NCBI GenBank assembly: GCA_013331415.1 | Contig: DUGL01000118.1 | Location: forward strand, 254 to 6,086 | Reading direction: 5' to 3' | Length of the DNA stretch: 5,833 bases | Source: Methanoregulaceae archaeon | GTDB lineage: Archaea > Halobacteriota > Methanomicrobia > Methanomicrobiales > Methanospirillaceae | Shown: positions 1-4,482 of the stretch, piece after piece | How positions within the stretch are numbered: the stretch's first letter is position 1 | How the letters are laid out: each line of letters opens with the position of its first letter | The notes under the pieces: model-generated | Told to the model about the DNA's origin: nothing | Seen by the model: only the letters and a program-made list of their open reading frames with translations | Database searches by the model: none | Made by a program: the position numbers and the translations under genes

Positions 1-394
1 GGATTCCGGCGATATCCCGTATCGCCTCGAGCACATGCACGGACTCTTCGAGGAAACTCAGCACGTCCGCAGGGTAGAGGTCGATACCGTACTCATCCTG
101 GAGGAACCCAGCTATCTGCCGGTGGTCGAGCCCGTTCTCGCGGAGCTCGATGATCTCGCGGGCAAACTTTTTTTCCGGGCAGCCGCACTGGGGCGAGTCA
201 CGGCAGCCGCACCGGAGAAATGCGTTGAAGAATGCGAGGACCTGGTCTCGCAGGACATGGTCGAGACGGTCCGGGTTGAGGCGGGAGGAGAGAGCATCGA
301 GGGTGGCCCCGTGAAACGCGAGGTCGGGGATCCGGTACCCCACCGCACGCTCGATCTTCCGGGCATGCCGGAACCGGGCCCGCTGGGCAATCAC
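1..394 (-). CDS. Cysteine-cluster protein resembling DUF5814, 5' part only (runs off left edge)
   Basis: The reading frame starts at GTG 394-392 and stays open for 131 codons to the window edge, so the C-terminus is missing. The GTG lies in a GTGA overlap with the stop codon of the upstream DUF2150-like gene, and a purine-rich stretch with AGGAG and GAGGG precedes it, so translational coupling is likely. Seen directly: a basic N-terminus, then a CxCx5CxC cluster (C62, C64, C70, C72) followed by PEKKF, then a helical stretch containing DLYPADVLSFLEE and VLEAIRDIA. From memory this arrangement (CGC, PEKKF, later YPAD-LSFL) matches the archaeal domain called DUF5814, found alone or attached to COG1202-type superfamily II helicases. 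The four cysteines could bind zinc or an Fe-S cluster, which is inference. No catalytic motif of a helicase is visible in the part shown. That it is a real gene is well supported; the family name is moderately sure and the function unknown. Confidence 0.78.
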   Translation of the reverse strand, partial: MIAQRARFRHARKIERAVGYRIPDLAFHGATLDALSSRLNPDRLDHVLRDQVLAFFNAFLRCGCRDSPQCGCPEKKFAREIIELRENGLDHRQIAGFLQDEYGIDLYPADVLSFLEESVHVLEAIRDIAGI

Positions 395-1026
395 GAGCCC
401 TCTCCTGCCTCCTCGTCAAAGTTCTTGAGCGATGCGATCGCCTCGCCCATGCTCTCGATCTCGATCAGCCACTCATCGAAGAGTCCCGGCTGCTCGATAT
501 TCTCCTTCAGGTATTTTGAACAGCAGGAGCTTCCATTGATGACATTCGCCCCGATATCAGCAGCGATCTCGAGCGCCTTCTCAAGGTCTTCTTCTCCGGC
601 CTTCTTGCCGTCTTTCACGAGGGTCTTGAGATCGGTTGCATAGCTGCCGTCAAGGAATTTCTTTGCACCGGCAAAGAGGACCAGCAGCGAGAGCTGGAGC
701 GACTCGATGTATTCTTCGAGGTGATCCTGGGGGGCCTCCCCCATGACGATGGACTCCACCTGCTGGATCTTCTCGAGAGCGTCGTCACTGGTGTACCGCC
801 CGTTCTGGAAGAGCCTGATGATCTTCAGGACGGCAAGCGTGATATCCATGCTGAAGTTGTAGAGCGTGGTGTACCCTTCCGGCATCTCCTCAGGATCGTC
901 GCAGGGCTCGAAACTGGACTCGCGAAGGGTTCCGATCCAGTTGTCCCAGCGTTCCTGGTTGTAAAAAATATAGAATAATTTGAGCGGTTCCTCCGGTTTT
1001 CCCGCTTTTTCTTTCTTCTTTGCCAT
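391..1026 (-). CDS. DUF2150-like archaeal protein of unknown function
   Basis: A 211-residue soluble protein. The ATG at 1026-1024 is preceded by AGGT (1034-1031) at short spacing. Visible features are a Lys-rich N-terminus, an aromatic FYIFYNQERWDNW segment (residues 18-30), a long mostly helical body, a Gly/Asn segment IGANVINGSSCCSKY (158-172) with a Cys pair at 168-169, and an acidic C-terminus. The opening FY-QERW-NW motif, the IGANVI-G segment and the overall length agree with what I remember of DUF2150 (COG4044), a family of methanogens and relatives with no known function. No signal peptide or membrane helix is seen. It is the first gene of a minus-strand pair and overlaps the next gene by 4 nt, so the two products are probably made in related amounts. 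Coding character is strong throughout. The function is not known and none is proposed. Confidence 0.9.
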   Translation of the reverse strand: MAKKKEKAGKPEEPLKLFYIFYNQERWDNWIGTLRESSFEPCDDPEEMPEGYTTLYNFSMDITLAVLKIIRLFQNGRYTSDDALEKIQQVESIVMGEAPQDHLEEYIESLQLSLLVLFAGAKKFLDGSYATDLKTLVKDGKKAGEEDLEKALEIAADIGANVINGSSCCSKYLKENIEQPGLFDEWLIEIESMGEAIASLKNFDEEAGEGS

Positions 1027-1045
1027 CAGTACCTGATGGATTCGC

Positions 1046-1062
1046 TATCTTAAAGATTTTTG
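1046..1062 (-). promoter_or_regulatory. Candidate proximal BRE/TATA promoter of the DUF2150-like gene
   Basis: Read on the minus strand, an A-rich BRE-like AAAAAT (1062-1057) is followed by TTTAAGATA (1054-1046). The box centre is about 24 nt from the ATG at 1026, so transcription from it would begin at or near the start codon and give a leaderless mRNA. That would leave the AGGT upstream of the ATG outside the transcript. The alternative is the more distal box at 1098-1106. The sequence alone does not decide between them. Confidence 0.35.
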
Positions 1063-1092
1063 GATATCACATGGAAAGAAGCCCGCATATTC

Positions 1093-1106
1093 GTTAATTT
1101 TATATA
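1093..1106 (+). promoter_or_regulatory. Archaeal BRE plus TATA box for the rightward transcript
   Basis: GTTAAT at 1093-1098 fits the BRE pattern RNWAAW and runs directly into TTTATATA (1099-1106), a near-ideal archaeal TATA box. A start site about 25 nt downstream (near 1128) would give a leader of about 35 nt that contains the AGGA ribosome-binding site of the small membrane ORF at 1164. Because TTTATATA read in reverse is TATATAAA, the same element could also bind TBP for leftward transcription toward the DUF2150-like gene. The BRE match is good only in the rightward direction. Confidence 0.6.
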
Positions 1107-1163
1107 CTGTGATTACTGCTTCCATAAAAAACGAAGGGTTACGCATTCCCTGCAGGATTCCTG

Positions 1164-1427
1164 ATGAGTATGTCTGTCCTCCACATCACGCGAAGAGAGC
1201 AGCTGGACGTCGGGGACGAAATCTTCATCGCTGCTCTATCGGTTCTTTCGATCATCATGGGCATCTCCATGAAGCCGGGAGTGTACCAGGATGCAGTCGA
1301 TGTTCTCTTCAACATCAATGCAGTACTCACGTTGCTCTTTATGTACGACTCTGGTATCAGGGTGGCTGCAGCGCAATCGCGGCCATTTTATATCTCCGTG
1401 AATCTTTATGCCAGAGATCTGAATTGA
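1164..1427 (+). CDS. Short two-helix membrane protein, probably a truncated ion-channel-like ORF
   Basis: An 87-residue ORF with AGGA at 1154-1157, 6 nt before the ATG, and a good archaeal promoter upstream. Seen: a charged N-terminus (TRREQLDVGDE), a hydrophobic helix at about residues 19-36, a second at about 46-63 (NAVLTLLFMYDSGIR), then a basic/aromatic tail (QSRPFYIS) and a stop. The second helix with its D-x-x-x-R ending, followed by SR-x-Y/F, resembles helices S1-S2 of the six-helix ion transporter/potassium channel families of methanogens, from memory. Such proteins should continue for more helices and a pore, but no continuation is found in any plus-strand frame before the ClC gene. 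It may be a remnant of a channel gene that lost its 3' part, or a small membrane protein in its own right. Codon choice is normal early (ATC, CTC) and less so near the end (CAA, CCA, AGA), consistent with decay after truncation. Confidence 0.55.
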   Translation: MSMSVLHITRREQLDVGDEIFIAALSVLSIIMGISMKPGVYQDAVDVLFNINAVLTLLFMYDSGIRVAAAQSRPFYISVNLYARDLN

Positions 1428-1455
1428 CCGCTCCGTACCGCACGAAAAAAACGGT

Positions 1456-1479
1456 GGGAATTAATAGTCCCGGGTTTTT
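1456..1479 (+). terminator. Weak stem plus T-run between the small ORF and the ClC gene
   Basis: GGGA (1456-1459) can pair with TCCC (1468-1471) around an AT-rich loop, and TTTTT follows at 1475-1479. The stem is only 4 bp, so this is at best a weak terminator for the small ORF, although T-runs alone can end archaeal transcripts. The AATTAATAG inside the loop could instead be a poor TATA box for the ClC gene 35-40 nt downstream. Either reading is tentative. Confidence 0.22.
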
Positions 1480-1500
1480 CACTCTGTAAAGGAGATCGCG

Positions 1501-2799
1501 ATGCCCCCGGATGTGAGCAGTTCAGGGATCGATGAGGCCACCGATTCGTTGAACACGAAGCAGTTCTACCTCCTGCTCCTCTTTGTCTCCGTTATCGGGG
1601 CCATCGGTGCCCTGATGATGATCGCCTTCCTTTTCCTGCAGGACTCACTTTCGGCGATCGTATGGAACGATATTCCCCTCGATTCCCTCTCTCCGGTCTT
1701 CAACCCGCTGATCCTGGTGATTTGCGGTATCGGTGGGCTTGGAGCCGGTCTGATACGCCGTCATTTCAAAGGCGAGATAGCAATCATGGCAGAGGACCTC
1801 ATCGGGTTCAACAGGGAAGGGAGGTTTCCCCTGAAACGAGGGATCGAGCTCTTCCTCCGGGGCCTGGTATCCCTCGTCTGCGGAGCCCCTCTCGGTCCCG
1901 AGGCTCCCCTGACGGTTTCAGCCGGTGCAGCAGGTACCGCCATTGCTGAGAAAGCCCGTTTGCCGCCGCCGGTGGCAACACTCTCCTCACTCTCTGCCAT
2001 CAGCGGTTTCTTTGGGGCATTCCTGTCGTCACCATTTGCCGGGGCCCTCATCTTCATTGAAACCACCCTGGAGAAGGGTATCATGACCTGGAAGGCAGTA
2101 CTTCCATCAATTGTCGCAGCAACGACAGGATTTGCAGTCTACTTCATGCTTTCAGGCTCTTTCATCGGCAGTATCTTCATCCTGCCGGTGTACGAGGGGT
2201 TCCGTGATATCGATCTCCTCTATGCAATCTTCCTTGGTCTTCTCGGCGGAGTATGTGGTATTCTTTTTATCGTTGTGTATAAGAAAATGCGTGAAATTTT
2301 CGAGCCGTTCGAGCACCGCCCGGTGTTCCTCGGCCTGCTGGGAGGTCTTGGGTTAGGGATAGCCGGGATATTCCTTCCCCTCACCCTGTTCATGGGCGGT
2401 GAGCAGCTCCAGTTCCTCATCACCAACTATCTCGAGGTGAGCCTCGTCCTGTTGTTCGTCCTTGTTGCCGCAAAGATATTCCTCATAACATTCTCCTTCT
2501 CGACAGGGTTTGCCGGTGGTTACATCTTCCCTTCGTTCTTTATCGGGGGGACCCTGGGACTCCTCGTGTTCCGGCTCTTCCCTTTCATACCGGTCGCAGT
2601 CTGCATTGTCTGTGTGATCGCCGGCGTCAGTGTTGCGCTACTCAGGAGCCCTATCGCGATCGCCCTTATTATTGCAATTCTCTTCCAGAAAGAGCTCATC
2701 CCGGCAGTGGCAATCTCACTGGTCATGGGGTTTATCGTAAGCCACCAGTACGCACTCCCGTACACCCGGAAGAACTCCGGGAAACCTGACGGCAGCTGA
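1501..2799 (+). CDS. Divergent ClC-family chloride channel / H+-coupled anion transporter
   Basis: A 432-residue integral membrane protein, close to the usual length of prokaryotic ClC proteins without CBS domains. The ATG has GGAG at 1491-1494, 6 nt upstream. About ten hydrophobic stretches begin at residue 21. Family landmarks by eye: GPEAP at 132-136, matching the GxEGP motif and keeping the gating glutamate (E134); SPFAGALIFIE at 177-187, matching the helix that carries the inner proton glutamate; AGGYIFPSFFIGG at 338-350, matching the GxFxP anion-binding loop; and a late Tyr (Y417) near where the ion-coordinating Tyr of the E. coli protein sits. The first family motif, GSGIP with the central Ser, is not recognisable; FKGEIAIMAE (89-98) stands in its place. 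At the inner glutamate position (E203 in E. coli ClC) I read T188, with E187 just before it. Whether it is a channel or an exchanger, and which anion it carries, cannot be told from this. It is co-directional with the channel-like fragment upstream and thiI downstream, with no sign of coupling to either. Confidence 0.92.
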   Translation: MPPDVSSSGIDEATDSLNTKQFYLLLLFVSVIGAIGALMMIAFLFLQDSLSAIVWNDIPLDSLSPVFNPLILVICGIGGLGAGLIRRHFKGEIAIMAEDLIGFNREGRFPLKRGIELFLRGLVSLVCGAPLGPEAPLTVSAGAAGTAIAEKARLPPPVATLSSLSAISGFFGAFLSSPFAGALIFIETTLEKGIMTWKAVLPSIVAATTGFAVYFMLSGSFIGSIFILPVYEGFRDIDLLYAIFLGLLGGVCGILFIVVYKKMREIFEPFEHRPVFLGLLGGLGLGIAGIFLPLTLFMGGEQLQFLITNYLEVSLVLLFVLVAAKIFLITFSFSTGFAGGYIFPSFFIGGTLGLLVFRLFPFIPVAVCIVCVIAGVSVALLRSPIAIALIIAILFQKELIPAVAISLVMGFIVSHQYALPYTRKNSGKPDGS

Positions 2800-2833
2800 C
2801 CGGGATGCCGGATCCTGCTGCGCAGTCCAACGG

Positions 2834-2841
2834 TTATTAGA
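2834..2841 (+). promoter_or_regulatory. Possible weak TATA element for thiI
   Basis: TTATTAGA lies in the 80-nt gap between the ClC stop and the thiI start. A start site about 25 nt downstream (near 2863) would leave a leader of about 17 nt holding the GAGGGGTGA ribosome-binding site (2867-2875). The match to the TATA consensus is poor and no clear BRE precedes it, so read-through from the ClC gene is an equal possibility. Confidence 0.22.
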
Positions 2842-2879
2842 TGCATGCCGCACCATGCTGTATACCGAGGGGTGAAGGC

Positions 2880-4055
2880 ATGGAGGTGGTCATGGTCCGG
2901 TATGGAGAGCTCTTCCTCAAGAGCGAACCTGTAAAACGGCAGTTCATCCAGAACCTTGTCAAAAACATCGGGAAGGCACTGGATGCTGCCGGCCTCCCCC
3001 ACCGTTTCGAGCTCCACCGGGGACGGATCCTTATCCATGGTGATGCCCCGGACCAGATCGCACAGGTAGCGAGCCGTATCTTCGGCATCGTTGAGGTGGC
3101 GGTCTGCCACGTTACCGGGAGCACCATTGGCGCAGTATCCAGGGTTGCCGTGGAGATGGCGTCGGCCCGGCTCAGCGGGGGAGTGAGTTTCGCGGTCAGG
3201 GCACGGAGGCAGGGGGTAGAAGGGATCACGAGCCAGGAGATTGGGGCACAGGTCGGTTCAGCCATCCATGACACCTGCCCGGGCTCGCGGGTCGACCTCT
3301 CATCTCCTGACTACGAGCTGTTCGTGGAGATGCGTGAGTTCGGGACCCTCCTCTATGACACCCCAATCCCTGCGCCCGGGGGGCTCCCGTGGGGGACCCA
3401 GGGTAAAGCGCTCGCCCTCCTCTCGGCAGGGATCGATTCCCCGGTTGCAATCTGGCTTATGATGAAGCGGGGGTGTGCGATGACCTCGTTGCATATCGAT
3501 GGGGGGCCATACGCGGGGAGCGATGTGCGGGAGACGGCAGAACGCCACCATGCTGTCCTCTCGACCTGGTGCGCCGGCTTTCCCATGGATTTGCTGGTGG
3601 TGGATGCCACGGAATTCTATGATGCTATCATGGCCGGGGCACCGCCACGCTACCGCTGCGTCCTCTGCAAGCGGTTCATGCTGGGCCTCGGGAGCGCTGT
3701 TTCGCGGGCGCGTCACTTCGAGGCGCTCGTGACCGGTGACAACATCGGGCAGGTCGCTTCGCAGACCCTGGCCAATATGGCAACTATCTCTGAGGCTGCG
3801 ACGATCCCTGTCCTCCGGCCCCTTATCGGGTTTGACAAGGACGAAGTGGTCCGGATTGCCCGGAGGATAGGGACCTTTGATACAGGACAGGGGGACCTCG
3901 GCTGTCGTGCGGTGCCGAGAACCCCGGCAACCGGGGCTTCGCGGGACGATATCCGGGAGGCTGAAGCTGCGATCGGGATGGAGCAGCTCATCGCCGATGC
4001 CCTGGAACGGGTCACCTGCATCCAGGCCCTGAACGGGATTCTCCTCCCCCGCTGA
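2880..4055 (+). CDS. thiI: tRNA 4-thiouridine sulfurtransferase ThiI (three-cysteine archaeal type)
   Basis: A 391-residue cytoplasmic enzyme that adenylates uridine 8 of tRNA and replaces its oxygen with sulfur. Order of domains: an N-terminal ferredoxin-like fold starting VMVRYGELFLKS (about 1-55), a THUMP RNA-binding domain (about 56-160), and a PP-loop ATP pyrophosphatase domain (about 173-391) with SAGIDSPVA at 182-190. The usual SGGxDS loop here reads SAGIDS. There is no C-terminal rhodanese domain. A CxxC (C260, C263 in RCVLCKR) and a third Cys in DLGC (C342) match in spacing the three cysteines that hold an Fe-S cluster needed for thiolation in Methanococcus maripaludis ThiI (C265, C268, C348, from the published work as I recall). 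A role in thiamine thiazole synthesis, as in bacteria, is less likely without the rhodanese domain. Start: ATG 2880 follows GGTGA at 4 nt spacing; ATG 2892 has a stronger GGAGGTG just 3 nt upstream, and ATG 2841 adds 13 residues unlike the family. I prefer 2880 because it completes the first beta strand. Confidence 0.95.
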   Translation: MEVVMVRYGELFLKSEPVKRQFIQNLVKNIGKALDAAGLPHRFELHRGRILIHGDAPDQIAQVASRIFGIVEVAVCHVTGSTIGAVSRVAVEMASARLSGGVSFAVRARRQGVEGITSQEIGAQVGSAIHDTCPGSRVDLSSPDYELFVEMREFGTLLYDTPIPAPGGLPWGTQGKALALLSAGIDSPVAIWLMMKRGCAMTSLHIDGGPYAGSDVRETAERHHAVLSTWCAGFPMDLLVVDATEFYDAIMAGAPPRYRCVLCKRFMLGLGSAVSRARHFEALVTGDNIGQVASQTLANMATISEAATIPVLRPLIGFDKDEVVRIARRIGTFDTGQGDLGCRAVPRTPATGASRDDIREAEAAIGMEQLIADALERVTCIQALNGILLPR

Positions 4056-4080
4056 CCCCACTGAGCGGTCCCATTCGTGC

Positions 4081-4123
4081 ACCTGAAAGCCCTGTGCTCT
4101 CCTCGCGCCGGGATCTTTCAGGT
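4081..4123. repeat. 9-bp perfect inverted repeat just downstream of thiI
   Basis: ACCTGAAAG (4081-4089) and its exact reverse complement CTTTCAGGT (4115-4123) are separated by 25 nt of GC-rich sequence. The repeat begins 26 nt after the thiI stop. In RNA it would form a hairpin at the 3' end of the thiI message. There is no T-run after it, so it is not a typical intrinsic terminator; 3'-end protection or a protein-binding site are alternatives. Confidence 0.5.
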
Positions 4124-4255
4124 CGACAGATTCTACCCGTCCTCTGACAGGAATCGGTGGTTATCTGGTTTTGTGAACCGTTCAGCCGGGGCCATCCTGC
4201 AGGTCATCACCGGGTACGGCAGCAACCGAGGGCGTTCCCTGTCCGGGAGCGACAT

Positions 4256-4265
4256 ACCCCGGGGT
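4256..4265. repeat. 10-bp perfect palindrome ACCCCGGGGT
   Basis: ACCCCGGGGT at 4256-4265 is its own reverse complement. In GC-rich DNA such a short palindrome can arise by chance, so it is noted mainly because it sits among other inverted repeats in the same gene-free stretch. Confidence 0.4.
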
Positions 4266-4291
4266 TGGAAAGGATCGGTGCCGCATCGGAA

Positions 4292-4316
4292 ATACCCTGA
4301 TTCAAGCCGGGGGTAT
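4292..4316. repeat. 6-bp inverted repeat ATACCC / GGGTAT
   Basis: ATACCC (4292-4297) pairs with GGGTAT (4311-4316) around a 13-nt loop. It lies 7 nt before a stronger hairpin (4324-4351), so the two could form adjacent stem-loops in one RNA. The stem is short and by itself weak evidence. Confidence 0.35.
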
Positions 4317-4323
4317 CGCCAGA

Positions 4324-4351
4324 TCCCTGGATCACCCTGGGAGTCCAGGGA
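4324..4351. repeat. 8-bp perfect inverted repeat TCCCTGGA / TCCAGGGA
   Basis: TCCCTGGA (4324-4331) and TCCAGGGA (4344-4351) are exact reverse complements with a 12-nt loop that itself contains CCCTGGG. The stem is GC-rich and would be stable as RNA on either strand. No T-run follows on the plus strand, and the minus-strand side is about 130 nt beyond the stop of the NERD-CAP gene. Confidence 0.45.
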
Positions 4352-4446
4352 GGCTTAGGGCAGAAGTTGTACCAGCAATACGCTCTGTTCAGGAATACCA
4401 GGATGCAAGGTGTCCCCCGTTCCCGGCATCGGAGGGATGTCGTTTT

Positions 4447-4475
4447 GGAGGAATACCCCGTACACCCCCTCCTCC
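4447..4475 (-). terminator. Possible 3'-end hairpin of the NERD-CAP transcript
   Basis: GGAGGA (4447-4452) can pair with TCCTCC (4470-4475) with a 17-nt loop, 8 nt past the stop codon of the minus-strand gene. The stem is only 6 bp, the loop is large and no T-run follows on the minus strand, so a role as terminator is a guess from position. Confidence 0.2.
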
Positions 4476-4482
4476 TCGTGAG

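Larger units (their letters stand above)
4056..4482. other. Gene-free stretch between convergent genes, with several inverted repeats
   Basis: About 430 bp separate the stop of thiI from the stop of the NERD-CAP gene. The longest open frame, from GTG 4077 to 4358, gives a 93-residue product rich in Ser, Arg, Gly and Pro with no recognisable motif, no clear ribosome-binding site and no conserved feel, so I do not call it. What the stretch does hold is a set of hairpin-capable repeats (listed separately), a small GGTT-TTGTG-AACC stem at 4167-4179, and a few similar short words (ATCGGTG near 4153 and 4274; ATACCC near 4255, 4292 and 4454). It could be the 3' regions of the two converging transcripts, a small RNA gene, or a decayed gene. 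Confidence 0.6.

Noticed and set aside
35..643. Plus-strand open frame (202 codons) opposite the DUF2150 and cysteine-cluster genes
   Set aside because: It spans the junction of two well-supported minus-strand genes and has no recognisable domain.
1109..1489. Alternative plus-strand frame of 126 codons overlapping the small membrane ORF
   Set aside because: It is rich in Cys, His, Arg and Gly with no order, while the competing frame at 1164-1427 has membrane helices, a ribosome-binding site and normal codon use.
1428..1500. A continuation of the truncated channel ORF in another frame, which would mean a frameshift
   Set aside because: The plus-strand frames between the stop and the ClC start contain no hydrophobic or channel-like sequence, so a simple frameshift does not restore the protein.
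2800..2830. Short inverted words (CCGG-GCCGG, CTGC-TGC-GCAG) after the ClC stop as a terminator
   Set aside because: The stems are 4-5 bp with tiny loops and no T-run follows.
2520..3110. Minus-strand open frame spanning the end of the ClC gene and the start of thiI
   Set aside because: It crosses two supported plus-strand genes in antisense and has no family features.
3300..4082. Long minus-strand open frame (260 codons) opposite thiI
   Set aside because: It lies wholly against a clear thiI gene, has Arg/Pro/His-rich composition typical of an antisense shadow in GC-rich DNA, and shows no domain.
4077..4358. Possible 93-residue gene after thiI on the plus strand
   Set aside because: It has a GTG start without a clear ribosome-binding site, low-complexity Ser/Arg/Gly composition, and hairpin repeats running through it; no family likeness.
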